Assembly (NCBI RefSeq): GCF_000264905.1
Contig: NW_006763150.1
Span: forward strand, 678,093-742,092
Direction: 5' to 3'
DNA from: Stereum hirsutum FP-91666 SS1
Lineage: Eukaryota; Basidiomycota; Agaricomycetes; Russulales; Stereaceae
Length of the DNA stretch: 64,000 bases
Shown here one piece after another: positions 23,539 through 35,747 of the stretch. The notes beneath the pieces are model-generated. The model saw only the letters and a program-made list of their open reading frames with translations. It did no database searches and was not told the origin of the DNA. Both the position numbers and the translations under genes were made by a program. Positions within the stretch are counted from its first letter, which is position 1, and the number at the start of each line of letters is the position of its first letter.

Positions 23539-26500
23539 ATGGCTAGTATCTCAAAAGCTCGCCCATACAACAATTCTCAGCACAGGCCTATATCGCGCCC
23601 AGCTCCTGCTATTGGGATAGAGCATGGTGAAGACTCTCAATGCCAAGAAGCCGTCTCCGGGAAGCGACTTGCTCGCCCACCAACGATTCGTACCACTATA
23701 CCTCCACGCCCACCGCAGACAGGAAGAGGAGGCCAACCTGGCAGAGGTCGCGGAGGACGGCACACGAGGGAAAGAGGTGGCTATAATGGCGGTAGGAATC
23801 CGAACGGTGGAGATGACAGAGGAGTAGCGGACCCTGGTGCTGGCCGTAGCGAGCAGCCGGGAGCGACTGGGTTTCGAAGGCCCAATGGCGACTCGCATCC
23901 GAGAAGGGCGACGTACAGCAATGCTTCCTGGCATCGCAACCATCAGGGATCTACGTCCTCTACACAGAATCCTGTGACAACAGCGTCGACTACTTCTCGA
24001 CCAAAGTTCTCCGACGGACTCCATGAGTTTTCGATTCATACCCTGCCTCCGCGCCCATCATCATCGTTCAGTGCCGCCCTACATACTGCTGATAGAGGTG
24101 GTTTGGGTCAGCCTTTTGCGGGATCCAACGACCGAAGTAGGGCCGGGGAAGAGTCTTCATCGACGGATAAGCATACTGCTCTCGCACCCGGCACACAACC
24201 GCAACATCCAGCATACCAGAAACAACATAATATTGGAGATGAAGGAGTTGCGGCCACCTTTTCTGGCATGTACTTCCCTTATACGCGCTTCCGAGGAGGA
24301 CTAGTCCAACACCCCCCGTCCTGGGCCACACAAACTGTGATGGACCCTGGGCCACAATCCTACACTCAGCCTCTGCCAGCGTTACCCATACCTGCACCAT
24401 CTCCTGCACCCCCAGATGCTACGACTGACCAGCACCTATTGCCGATACCTTCACCCAGATCGGATGCTGACGACCCACGCCCTGCAAAGCGCCAAAGGCG
24501 CCATGGGCCATCGGAAGAATCATCACTGTCTACGCCCCAATCGTCAGCAATGGATTGGCACCCTTCTGCAAGCGAAACTCAAGGAGATTCGCAAGAGATA
24601 TCTATGCTCCCAGGAGAATATACATCAAGTCGTTCTTCCCCATCTGCTCCCCCCTATGTTCCCCATCTTCCCAAGACGAACGAACCGGTTACGATCAAGC
24701 AAGAACGACTCAGCCCCTCTCCTCCGACACTCTTCCCTAGTGCGAAGCAGGTTACGAGCGGCTCGCGACGTCATGCCCCTATGCCAGAGAACTGTATGCG
24801 CACAAATCCAGACTATAAGAAGTGCAGGAACACATGGAGGAACCAAATGTGTGGTGAGTTGGTCAGGAAAGGGCTACGGGTAGTTCGAAGCTTCATAAGG
24901 TGAGATTCCGCCCTCTATAATTTTTCTTTTCACGAAAAATAAATGAGGGTTACGGCTCCATATAGGGACGACGGTCTAGTCATCGACTGGTAAAGCCTAT
25001 GTTATGATTTGCCTCAATCATTTCGGGAACTAACGTTCTCTATTACTCCAGGGAAAGTACGGAGCCAGTTATGTCCGACACACTTTTACCACTGTCACAA
25101 ACGCCCCTACCACCACACACGGAGCAGCAATACACCTCACTTTCTCATCACTCACCTCACTCTGATCCGAAACCGTCGTCCGTTGCACACCATCAGTCTC
25201 AGACTGATATGCGACCAACGTCTCGCGATCTGCAAGCTGTCGCGCCAAAGAGGAAGAGAAAGAGAAGGAATAGAAGTATGCGACCGACTATTTCGCCGAG
25301 CGACATGTCACAGTACAAACACGTACAAGATGACCACGGAAGAGACGTCATCATGATTGATAATGATGAGGACGTCCAAGAATCTTCACCTACGGTCACT
25401 AGACCAACAACGCCGACCATATCATCTTCGCACTCCCTGCCACCGCAACCCTCGACATTGGCATCTTCCACGGAGCCTGACATAAATGATTTCCCTTCCG
25501 GCAACGGCCTCTCGCCCACGAACCCGACAGGCTCCCCTCCATTCTGGCTTCTGGACTCCGCCTCGCTGATCTCCTTTGGCGAGGGTACTCGCGATGAGCC
25601 TCCACACCTCACTGGAAAATCAACGGGGCCTGTGAAGACGCCGCTGGCAAGGTTCAATGAGTCGCTTGCGGAGAAAAGGAGGGCTCGTTTAGCAGCTGAA
25701 GGTGGTGAGACATCTGAGCATCGCGTTGAGGGTAATGACAATGTCGCTGCTGGTACGACCTTGTATCCTGGGTCGGCGGCGGAGGCGGAGATGGACCTGT
25801 CTGGTGACTTCGGTAGTTCTGCTTCACACGCGGACGGAGACGAGGACTGGGCTGAGGGCACTGATTTGGAGGATGCAGCATTGGAGTATCTCAAGCGGTA
25901 TGGTGCTTTCTGATCTGTCGCGGAAGTATCGGGTACTGATTTTTTCTCTCCTGGCTAGGTACATTTTCGCATTCGACAAGGATCGTCTTGCCCTCTCAAA
26001 AGCATACTCTGCCGATGCCACGTTCTCTTTCCAGCGCCTGATACCCCGGATTGGTGACGACAAGCCGCCTGCCGTATTCGACAAATCAGAGCTGACACGC
26101 GACCGTCACAATATTGCCTCTGTGCTCAGTCAGGATTCTATGGACACGGTCGATTATGGTCCATCCCATCTGAGATTCTGCTCTGCTGAAGAGCCTCTCG
26201 ACCTCCAGTATGATGTAGTATGTCTAGAGCATTCCAGGGTCCTCCTCGTTGCTCATGCATCGTTGAGGCACACGCAGTTAGGAGCCGTCGGTGACGGTAT
26301 GGAGGTGGATAACGAACAGGATAGAAGACCGTTTGGTGTAACTATGAGTTTTGTATTACGGAGAAGAACGGACAGTGATGTCGATGGAGTTGCCATGGAT
26401 GAGTTTGCCGGTGGAAGATTGGAGGATAGGTACGTCCACCTTTCTGGATTGGAGGGGGACTACGCTCATATCATTTGCTTTTGTTGGTCTAATAGGTTAT

Positions 26501-26568
26501 ATGGGACCTGGCCTCTCGTTGCTACAGCACATCAGATGATTGTTCGTCTTAATTCGAGCACATGTTGA
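23539..26568 (+). CDS. RGG-rich protein with C-terminal NTF2-like domain
   Basis: Likely RNA-associated nuclear or cytoplasmic protein. The start ATG 23539 opens a long first exon with an RGG-type tract (residues about 75-100: GRGGQPGRGRGGRHTRERGG). A long disordered Pro/Ser region follows, then a small conserved-looking block (NPDYKKCRNTWRNQMCGELV, KGLRVVRSF) that continues over two introns into RDDGLVIDWESTEPV. A second disordered region contains KRKRKRRNR, a probable nuclear signal. The C-terminal exons encode an NTF2-like fold: ALEYLKRYIFAFDKDRLALS, AYSADATFSFQRL, LQYDVVCLEHSRVLLVAHA, FGVTMSFVLRRR and YGTWPLVATAHQMIVR. The last part recalls the NTF2-like domain of Mex67/NXF mRNA export factors, but no leucine-rich repeats or UBA domain are seen. 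Role in RNA export or granules is inference. All junctions are GT-AG and in phase. Confidence 0.78.
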
Positions 26569-26765
26569 TGCGTTGATGCCTTGCCTCAATGACGACGGTA
26601 TTACAAGTCCTGGGTCTTACAATGGACCCAGAATAATAAAAGTGATTTAGGCCACTTATACGTGGGCCAGTGCATGTTGTCACCGGTGCATGACATGCTA
26701 GTGCCTGCTGTGATGCTACCATTGGGGCGCCACAAATGCGCCGGGCCCATTTGATGGCGTACGTC

Positions 26766-26785
26766 CATGCGACCACAGTCGCATG
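26766..26785. repeat. perfect short hairpin
   Basis: catgcgac and gtcgcatg form an 8-bp stem around the loop caca. It lies about 200 bp after the RGG/NTF2 stop codon; any function is unknown. Confidence 0.55.
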
Positions 26786-27088
26786 TGCTACACCACTGCT
26801 GGCGTGCGATGGGTGACTGCAGTTTCGACAGACCCCCTGCTACATAAAACGCAATCATACTTTCTCCATTTTCCAGTTATAGCACATGCGTATCCATGGA
26901 CGCCAGCGGTAACAACCTTGTGCACTTCTGGGTTCTCACCTCGGAGGCAGAGACTGGGCATCACTGATCACAACAGGCCATTTCGTTCAGCATGCGCTGC
27001 AGGTCTCGCGAAGGTTGATCGCCGCAGTGATCAATATTCGAAGTGTTCCTTTTAAAAACCGCGCTCTGGAACGCCTTTCACTCTGACT

Positions 27089-27094
27089 TATAAA
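27089..27094 (+). promoter_or_regulatory. TATA box of the spherulin gene
   Basis: TATAAA stands about 90 nt before the ATG at 27184, a plausible distance for a fungal core promoter. Confidence 0.5.
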
Positions 27095-27183
27095 CCACGA
27101 AACTTGGTTCCAAAGACTCATCTTCCTTCTTCCAGCACACTCCCTGCACGTTCTCCGGAGGCCAATCTGAAACTTGTACGATC

Positions 27184-28148
27184 ATGTACCTTGCTTCAGC
27201 CATAACTGCTGCCGCCACATTATCTTCTGGGATCATATTTCCCTTGTATATATATCCCAACGAAAGCTGTCCGGCGTGGACACCAGTGGAAGACGCGTAA
27301 GTCTAGACCTCCCCTGGTTCACACTTGTATGTTTGTTGGACGATCCTGATAGTCTTATTGCCTCATCAGGATATCGTCCCATCCGACACTTCCCTTCTGG
27401 CTTGTCGTCAATCCCGGGAGTGGCCCGGGGAATGCTGGTACTCAGCCGGACACGAACTACCAAACCTGCATCGCACAGCTCAAAGCGTTTAGCAATGCTG
27501 AAGTCCTTGGCTATGTGCATACTTCGAAGGGTACCCGCGCCTCCGCAGACGTTATCACGGACATCGACACATACTCGGGGTGGGATAGCGCATATCGTCC
27601 TGTTGGTATCTTCTTCGACGAGGCCGCTAGCACTGCAAGCGAAGAATCCTTGTATGCACAGTATGCCGCTGAGGTGCGCACCGACTTTGGCAGTGACAGT
27701 ACGGTGAGCAGTTCAGTTGTCGAAGGCTATAGCCAAAATTGTGGCGAGACGCTCATCGTTTGGTCTAATTAGGTCGTCTTGAACCCCGGAACTTCGACGG
27801 ATTCGAGTTACTTTAGCATCGCGGATATCATCGTTACTGAAGAAGAGTACTACTCTGAATTCTCGTTAGTCACGCATCTTTCCTTTATGATACCCTCTTG
27901 ACAAGCTGGGTCATACATGCAGGAATAGTCAATTGACCATCGATGCCACGCAGCTTGCATCTAAGCAAGCTGTCATACTTCACGATGGACCTTCCGCCAC
28001 GGACACGTCGGTGGTCAACCAGCTCGTCACGACAGACAAAGTCAAAGCTGTCTTCCTCACCGATTTTGCGAACGATGTGGCGTACGAAAATATCCCAACG
28101 GATTGGTCGAACTTTGTTGATGATGTACAAGCAGCAGCTGGTGCTTGA
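27184..28148 (+). CDS. spherulation-specific family 4 (GH135-like) protein
   Basis: Member of the spherulin-4 family. The Aspergillus relative Sph3 defines glycoside hydrolase family GH135 and cuts galactosamine-containing polysaccharide; whether this copy is an enzyme is not shown here. Four exons join cleanly: MYLASAITAAATLSSGIIFP to PVEDA, ISSHPTLPFWLVVNPGSGPG to SDST, VVLNPGTSTDSSYFSIADII to EFS, and NSQLTIDATQ to the end. Family marks are the PFW-VVNPGSGPG strand, QLKAFSNAEVLGYVHTSKGT, IDTYSGW, GIFFDEA (acidic residues on a barrel strand end) and the late KAVFLTD. The N-terminus has only a short Ala-rich hydrophobic run, so secretion is uncertain. It ends 180 bp from the stop of the convergent binding-protein gene. 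Confidence 0.88.
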
Positions 28149-28327
28149 TGTAAAGATAGACTTGACAGAATGAATACGATGGACAAAAAAGGCCATGATA
28201 CTCATGCAAGTCTTGGAAAATATTAGCCCTCACTCTTTTCTGCCTTACAGTCAAATTCGAAACATGAAAGACTACGTTCCATGGAAAACAATAGTGCAAA
28301 CAAAGTCGGACGTGTGTTTAAACTCCC

Positions 28328-29653
28328 TTAATACAAGGGGCATACAGAGGGCCCTGGCTTCAAGATTTCCAGAGCTGCGTCTCTCACTCTGTCATCAATA
28401 ATCTTCCCCGGGCCTGGAATAATGGCATCCGCAAAATCGAAGTCCGGCCCCGCCCCTGCAAACCCATCCGCCACCTGAGCCCGCAAATCGATACCATTTA
28501 ACAACGCTAACCTCGACACTTCGAAGTTATCGCTCGACGTCTCTCCAGTGCCGGGAGTGGTAGCAGTGATGTATTGTTCTTGGCCAAGTGGAAGCGACAT
28601 GTTGAGATCAGCTGCTATCGCGGATATGGAACAATTGGCGTTCGAAGCCAAGAATGCATTGGCTGAGAGAAGCGCAGCCATGGCGCGAATGAGTGGGCTT
28701 GTGGTATTAGCGGTGGCGGACTCAATATTGGCATCGGTGGCCACGAAAACCTCGTCGAGAAGAGGACTGATGAAATCAGTTATATTCGCCAGGATGGGCA
28801 GTGGAGTTGGAAGGTTCACGGCTTCGACGGCTGTGTGTGGTGTGATCATGTCAGCTCATAAGAATGCACCACGATACAGAAGAGTACACACTGAACGGGT
28901 ATGTGAGGACCGTTCCGAAAGTAGAGGAGCCGTTAGCAAGTGAGCCATTCAATAAATCCGCGAAACGTGTTGGCGTTCCGCCCACGGTCTGTGGAGAGGA
29001 TGTCCTCGTCAAAAGCAGTTGTGGGGATCTCAAAGTGGATACAAGATATGCACACCTGGAATGCATAGTCGACACCAAACGCCAAGCCGAATAGAGATAA
29101 TATCTTGCGAAGAGCGAACCTTATAGAAATTTTAGTAAGATAATGATTGAATCATTCCTACAACATGCGTACGAGTAGCCGGAGGCAGGCGAATCGACGA
29201 GGAGCGCCTTTCCTCTGAAGTCCTCGATGCTGTCGATACTGGGAATAGAAGCTATCGCTAGGCCTGCTCCTTGATCGAGCTGTCCTATGATGGAGACACT
29301 TTGGTTCTCGTTGAACCGGACGTTATAGATATTGTCGGCCGTGACTGCTGCCATATCGTAGCCTCCTGCGAGAAGATTGGCGATACCGAAAGTCGAGTTC
29401 GGTATCTACCCATTGATCCGTGAACCAAAGCAGATTATAGAATACGAGCTGGTGAACTCACCGGAGAAAATGTAACATTTAGGCCTTGGTCGGTGAAAAA
29501 GCCGAGCTGTGCTGCAACAGAGAATGTCGCAGTCCTAACAAAGCCACCGAAAATGAACTCATCTAGCGTATCGCTAGTGGCATAACAAAAATCAGAGATG
29601 AACAATGAGACGAATGTGATATGCGCCCAAAGGACGAAACTAGACGTATGCAT
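28328..29653 (-). CDS. secreted SsuA/THI5-like (NMT1-type) periplasmic-binding-fold protein
   Basis: Type II periplasmic-binding fold of the SsuA/THI5/NMT1 kind. In bacteria such proteins feed ABC importers; in yeast THI5 makes the thiamine pyrimidine from its own bound cofactor. Five exons join in phase. A signal-peptide-like start (MHTSSFVLWAHITFVSLFIS) is followed by FGGFVRTATFSVAAQLGFFT and DQGLNVTFSP, the usual opening of the fold. Then come STFGIANLLAGGYDMAAVTA, DQGAGLAIAS, DFRGKALLVDSPASGYS and the tail LKPGPSVCPLY. Several Asn-glycosylation sites (NGSLANGS, NITDF, NTTSP, NCSIS) support passage through the secretory route. The His/Cys iron site needed by THI5 enzymes is not evident, so I read it as an extracellular binding protein rather than thiamine synthase. 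Ligand unknown. Confidence 0.8.
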
Positions 29654-30283
29654 AGTCCGTCAATGGTCTGTGATAGAAGAGTGAATGCTGCGACCCGATG
29701 AAGACTCAAAATGCACGGAATATACTGTGGTTAGTATAGATATATATCATGGGAGAGGTTATGAATGGCATTGCTTGTTCCTGACAGAGATGGACAGACA
29801 GGCTTCACAGGAACATGCGGTAGGATGGCAAAGACATGGGAAGGACTGCACTTTAATGCGGACACCTGGGAACACATGTCTAGGAGGTGACATACGGTAA
29901 TAAATCTCACACGCCAGTATTGGGGATTACCCACCCTCTTTCCACGTAAAAGAGGATGCTTATCTCCAGATATTTGCCTCGTACTGCCAGTGAACAGCAG
30001 TAAACGCGGTTTTGACGGCCCTGGGTGCGATTGTGGCACGGGCCAAGACTAAGTATTTCAAGTGCAGAAAATGGAGTCGGGACCATCATAGAGAGACTGG
30101 AATCCAAATACTGTCCTCAACGTTGGTTCAGAAGGTAACGAAAGGCTCGTCGGATACGGAAGGTGGAAAGCCCTTGTCGGTGTGGCACCAGAGAAACGTG
30201 CGCGTGTCGGAGTTTACCGTGACGTCGAACGCGTCGCGTAACGCTGTGACCGTTGAACGGCTGGAATCTTGCACACAACCACG
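29654..30283. other. divergent promoter region, binding protein and BRN1
   Basis: This lies between two divergent genes and holds a TATA-like run on the minus-strand side. No other feature is seen. Confidence 0.45.
29740..29750 (-). promoter_or_regulatory. TATA-like box of the binding-protein gene
   Basis: A run reading gatatatatc lies roughly 90-100 nt before the ATG at 29653. Position and base content fit a TATA element. Confidence 0.4.
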
Positions 30284-33200
30284 ATGGCGACGCGACAAAC
30301 CCGTCCACAACGAGCGCAGCGCCCTGCTCCTGCTTCACATGATGACTCTGACTCTGGCGACGAAACTGAACCTGAGACTCCTAGGCCCACTAAGTCTGCT
30401 GCCGGTCTTCGTAGGCGAATCAGTGAAGTTCAGGACAAGAGCTACGACGATGGGCCACGACCAGCCACGAAGACCGTGAACATCAACGACGATGCAGCAG
30501 AGAAGAGACGGAGGAGAAAGAGTACGAAGATTACTGCCATAGATAACGCCGAGGCGGGGCCTTCGGGCGCTGCAGGTGCTGGAGATGCGGATGGTGTGGC
30601 GGGGGCGGCGAACACTTCGAGGACCACGACGGGAGGACGCAAGTCCAACGCAGTAGCACTTCTGGAGACGCCTGTTATCAACGTTCCAACCGATGTAATG
30701 ACCAGTAATTTTGAAGAATGGATGAAGATGGCCATGGATAATGTTTGCACTCATTTCTTGCGTCTTTATCCTTTTTTTCCAGCCCAAGCCATTGACACTA
30801 TTGCTCGAATTTTGTAGAAAATCAATGCGGCCAATTCCTGGAACTTTGCTCTCATCGACTACTTTCACGACATGTCGCTCTTACGCAATGCGTCCGACGA
30901 CACTATCAACTTTCAGCGCGCCTCCAGCACCCTCGATGGATGTGTCAAGATCTGGACTAGTCGTGTCGACAGTGTAGGCACAGAGACAGGCAAGCTACTC
31001 AGCAATCTAGCCAACGAGGGTCGAGCGGACGAAGACGAGGCAGAAGGATCGGACAACCCAGATTCTCAAGACCCATCGCAGCCACGGAAGAAATCGAAAG
31101 CTAAGGCCGAGGCAACCTTGGCGAAGAATGCCGCGCAACTGAAGAGCAAGAAGCTTGATCTCGAGTTCAGCGTCGACCCTCTCTTTAGGAAGACCTGTGC
31201 GGACTTCGACGAGGGTGGGGCTAATGGCTTGTTGATGAATCATTTGAGCCTGGGGGTCGGCAGCGAGGGAGGATTGAGGGTTATCTTTGACGCTAGTGAC
31301 TCTATGGGACAAGAAGACGCGGACGAGACAGAGGATCGAGACGAGCCAGTTGAGGAGGTTGATTTGAGTCAGCTTCGCCGTAAGTTCATTTTTGTTCTAT
31401 GCTATCGGCCGTCAGCTTATACTCTGTCTACCAGAGAAATATCTCCCGGATCTGGATGCCCTTGACTCGAAAGCTATTTGCCATTCCCTAGATGACTTCG
31501 CATTCTCCAAAGATCCGTTCTCATTCGACGAGTCCACTATGTTCCGTGAACCCAGCCAAGCTCCGCTTGACGACGACGCTGATGGCGGCGACTTCGGTGC
31601 ACCTCAAGACACCTATGGCTCCGCTGTTAACGTGGATGGCGATGGCGCGGGCCCTGCACTGGAGGAGGACTTTTTCGCAGGCAACGATCCCATGGACACC
31701 TTCGAAGACGCTGGCATGAGTCCCGAGGGCATGGACGATGGTGCTACCCCTAGCTTCGACAACGAGCAGTACAACGCTGGTGCTGGTGGTGAACAAGGCG
31801 GAGGTGCTGGCGCTGGAACCGGTCCATATGGACCGTTTGACCCTCGACGGATGCGGACTGAGAGTGACAGGATTATAGCGATGACAGAGGGCGATGGGCA
31901 GGGAGGGATGATCGAGCTGTTTGACCAGTCATTCTTGAAGAATTGGGCAGGGCCTGAGCATTGGAAATTACGCAGGGTTGTTAAACGTCGTAAGTATTTG
32001 CTGAGCATGTGCGAGATTTTCACTGTCCCATCTGACAGACGTATCTTTTGGCAGCTGAACCGAATGCGGAGGCGTCTGGAAAGACGAAGAGAGACAAGAA
32101 GGAGGCTTTCCGAATCGATTTCCTGACCCCCGCTGAAAAGGACTACAAGGAAACCGCCAAGACACTTTTCGCCCCCGTCACCAAAGGTGCTGGTATCAAT
32201 CTACCGAAGTCCGGACCGTCGACCAAGACGAGGAAGGGAAAGAAAGGTGGCAAGGAGAAGGAGAGGGAAGACTATACCCTTCCTTACGACATGCACTTTA
32301 CCAGCAAGAAACTTGATAATCTCTTCTTGAAGCCCGACTTCAGGGTAAGTAGCCTACAATGCCTGTTCACTCGTGCGCGATCAACCTCCTAACACATCAT
32401 CTGTGCTTGATCACGGTATAGGTTAGCATGCGTCATCAGAACGGTCGCAACAACCAGCAAGGTGATGGCGAAGTCGACGAACATTTCTGGGCTCAGGCAG
32501 CTGCAGATCAAGCTGCTGCGCGCAATCAGGATGGCGACGACAGTAAGTCATTATCTACGCTCTTTTCTTCTGTTTCAGCCTTTATGACGCATGACCTATG
32601 TAGCTATGGATGAGGGTGGTATCCCCTTCAACACACAATTCTTCCAGGATGACTTCAACGACGGCGCTGATTTTGACGATGACATTGGCCCCAGCGGAAT
32701 CGATCCTGCCGAGCAAGACCTGCTCGCAGCTACTCAGGGTCAATCGAGGAGAGTACGTCCCGAGAGAGTCAACTTCACGAAGAAGGCGAAGAAGGTGGAT
32801 GTCAGAAAGTTGAAGGATAATATCTGGAAGAGTTTGGATATCATCTGCCCGGAGAAGAAGGAGGACGATGAAGAGGATGTTTCGATGGTAAGCCATTCGA
32901 CAGTATACCCCTTAATTTTCGCACTTTGCTGAGTTATGTTTGGCGTGCGGTAGGAAACTGACGAAGGGACAGATCCGAACGAGGCTCGCACGTTCGACAC
33001 TGTTATTACTGGTCTCAAAGCGTCCTATCCTCCGGACAAACTCTCTGATCTCAGCACCAGTTTCTGCTTCATCTGCCTTTTGCATCTTTGCAATGAAAGA
33101 GGCCTGAAGCTGAAGGGTGGAATCGATGATGATGAGGTTCCGTACGACGAGCCGATGGAGGAAGATGAAGAGACCGAGAAGGATAAAGTTGGTAACATCT

Positions 33201-33316
33201 GGGACATCAAGGTATGATTTGCTCTGACTTTTAGTGCCTGTGCCGGTTGACTGACGACGCGGTGCGCATTCTCTCAATAGGTTTTCCGCGATCCGACTGC
33301 TATACCAGCAGCATAA
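30284..33316 (+). CDS. BRN1: condensin complex subunit 2 (CAP-H/Brn1 kleisin)
   Basis: Kleisin subunit that bridges the SMC2-SMC4 heads of condensin and binds the HEAT-repeat subunits; needed for mitotic chromosome compaction. The disordered basic N-terminus contains RRRRKSTKI. The kleisin N-domain follows: NFEEWMKMAMDNKINAANSW, FALIDYFHDMSLLRN, INFQRASSTLDGCVKIWTSR and VDSVGTETGKLLSNL. Later marks are LDLEFSVDPLFRKTCADFDE, HWKLRR, the central KKEAFRIDFLTPAEKDY, LPYDMHFTSKKLDNLFLKPD, DVRKLKDNIWK and a C-terminal winged-helix part (DLSTSFCFICLLHLCNERGL). The gene ends IKVFRDPTAIPAA. About seven short introns are spliced and the frame is intact throughout. ATG 30284 is chosen because the same frame opens earlier only with TTG. 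Confidence 0.95.
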
Positions 33317-34157
33317 GCTTCCACGTATTCAGAGGCTCAGTGACCTGGTTCTCGCCACATCTGTGGCGTGTAAATATTTGTGTTTCGAGCTATCTTATAA
33401 CTTTTCCTTCGAACATCTGTATCCATCTATCTCTTTGATTACTCTAAATGACTGCGTAACGACATCTATCCCGCCACATGCCTATCTTCGCATTCCGGTT
33501 CAAATCTCTGCTGTCTTTGTTTCCCCTTTCGTGTATATCGTTTGCTGTATAAACGAACACGTGGTCGTCATAGACGGGCCTGTAAGTTCCTGAGATGCCT
33601 TCTTTGTGAGCCGTGTGTGTCCATTTGTCGACTTGTACAGAGTCAAAGCACACAGGGGCCAATGTGTCAAATATCAGGCTTAGTACTGCAAGACGATATT
33701 ACGCAAGGCAAAGAAGATGAATTTAATTTGAGAATATTGGACTGCTCTACAGACAATAGACGGGGGTATCGTGTGTAAGGAACGCATGGGGCACAGCCGG
33801 GGTGATATTGATACAAGAGGATGCAACTCGTAGAGTGTGAGTATGACAAGAAACCAGATGATATGCTACAATGGAAGAAACGATGAAGTAATGAGGGGAC
33901 ATAATTGCTAAAGATGAGAGATGAGAGATTCTATGGATACAGTCGCCGCAGGCGTTGATGGAAAACTATAAAAGGGGATAAAAAGGCAGAAATTGATACA
34001 GTTTGTGTCATCATGTCATCGTGACATCGTGGCCAGTCGTTATCGTATTCCACCGCTCGTCGTCGTGAAGGCCCAACCCCCAGTGGCCCCTGCCAACACT
34101 CCACGCTCACTATCAAAGAAGAGCCTAGTGTGCAGCAGAAGCGTGGCCTCCAAGCAT
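33317..34157. other. convergent intergenic region
   Basis: The 3' flanks of BRN1 and of the small gene at 34158 meet here. The region is AT-richer than its surroundings. No feature is recognised. Confidence 0.45.
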
Positions 34158-34609
34158 TCATCGCAGCCTCGCCAAACGGTTCAACCAAGCTGGCCTTGAG
34201 CTCCTGACAGCCTTGCCACGGACAACGTCATGTTTCCGGTGTGCGTCGCAGTGTTTCGTGAAGTGGGCTAGTTGGCTCTGAGGGAGCTCAAACTCGTAGC
34301 GGGCGACCGTGGTGTCGACACCGGCAGACTCGGGAATGACGGCTATGATGTCGGAGGAGGAGATGCGTGCGCAGGGAGAGTCGGTTGCACGGAAGTGCGT
34401 GAGGGCTTTGGAGTCGTTAACGAACATGTAGACGTCAAAATATTTTTCTTCTTCGCCGTGTGGACGAGCAGCTAGGAAGACACAAGCGGGAGGTGGCATC
34501 AGTAAGGGACGCATACACAATAACAGAAGAAGCACATACCTTGGACAACAACAACCTCACTGTTAACAAGGGCGAAACCAATAGAGCCGTAGGAAAGGTG
34601 GAATGACAT
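34158..34609 (-). CDS. small protein of unknown function, 127 aa
   Basis: I do not recognise it. Two exons, 34540-34609 and 34158-34471, join in phase across a 68-nt intron (donor GTATGT, acceptor CCTAG). The product begins MSFHLSYGSIGFALVNSEVV and continues with a mixed alpha/beta pattern (KYFDVYMFVNDSKALTHF, SSSDIIAVIPE, VARYEFELPQSQLAHF) and a basic tail (KAVRSSRPAWLNRLARLR). There is no signal peptide or membrane span. The clean intron and regular strand pattern speak for a real gene, but no neighbour hints at its job. Confidence 0.6.
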
Positions 34610-35747
34610 GATGGTGGTTCGATATAAAGATCGGGGAGTTTAGATATGAATATGGTGTATAAATGATACAGGTGCTTGAGAGCTAGAGTTACTGCAGAAG
34701 GAGAAGGAGACGGAAGCCTGCTCTAGAGGAGAGGAGATGGAGGAGCCACAGGAATGAGAGCGCGACGACGTTATATGCGATTCGCAGACTATTGTTCTAA
34801 CATGGCACAGAAGACTCAGAAATGAAGGCCGGTGTTTGTTCCAGAACGGGCAAACGAAATGGGCGCGATCACGTACGCTGCTGGCTCGTTTAGGCGCCAG
34901 CATAATGGCCGGCGGACAGCAGCCGGTCTAAACAAAAGCGAGGGCAATGAGGCGAAGACCACGACAATGGACAGGCCCTAATTAGGCGGTCACATGATGC
35001 GATTGTGAACGCGCTTCCATATTTGGCGGGAACCGTGAGCGTGGCGCACTCACAGCGTCGGTCGAAGTTCATTGTCTGCTCTGACCATCATGGGAACAAT
35101 GCAGCCTCGCGGTGTCAGCGAAACCGCATATGAGCTCCATATGTGCATCCTGGCTCCTTCGACCCTCTTATCTCGGAAATGCTTGTTTTACGTCCATCGT
35201 GTGTGCGCCTCGTGATCAACAACTTTGTCGCTCTACTCGTAAATCGGAAGACAAAGTTCATCTTTCAGGTACCAATACAGGCAGCGCAAATGCCGGTCAA
35301 GCATTAGCACTCTGCTCTCGACACAACAAGCTCGACAACCCACGGTATACCAGAGTCGTTGGCCAAATGGACCCTGGCTGTTGGACACACTAGAGGCACC
35401 GAGTCAGATCGAAACCCTTGCGGAGGCACCTCTTACAAGTGTCAGTCCGCGCGGATACCCGCCACTATCGTTCTGTTGCCCCGAGATACCTGAGATCTTC
35501 AGTTCTGTTATCTGGCACGATGCTGTTCTGCTCTGATGCCCGTGCGCATCATGTGGCGACATTTTGCGCTGTGAGCAGAAGTCTCCCGTTACACGTCTGT
35601 TGAACGTCAAAAATCGAAGCAAATCTGAAATCCGCCTGCGGTGGATGATGCTCAAACATGAGCTATGGCTGTAAGCCGATGGACCTGAGTAAAAGTGTTT
35701 TGTGGTAGTCGAAAGCACTCGCTGAAAGGCATCCAAGACAACACAAC
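34610..35747. other. intergenic, no feature
   Basis: This stretch of 1.1 kb contains no coding exon, repeat or promoter signal I can support. The part near 34610 should include the promoter of the small minus-strand gene. Confidence 0.4.

Larger units (their letters stand above)
26569..27183. other. intergenic, spherulin promoter side
   Basis: Between two plus-strand genes. It contains a perfect 8-bp hairpin and, close to 27089, a TATA-like box for the spherulin gene. No coding exon is seen. Confidence 0.45.

Noticed and set aside
28328..29653. Annotating the THI5-like protein as thiamine pyrimidine synthase
   Set aside because: The signal peptide, sequons and lack of an evident THI5 active-site pattern argue against it.
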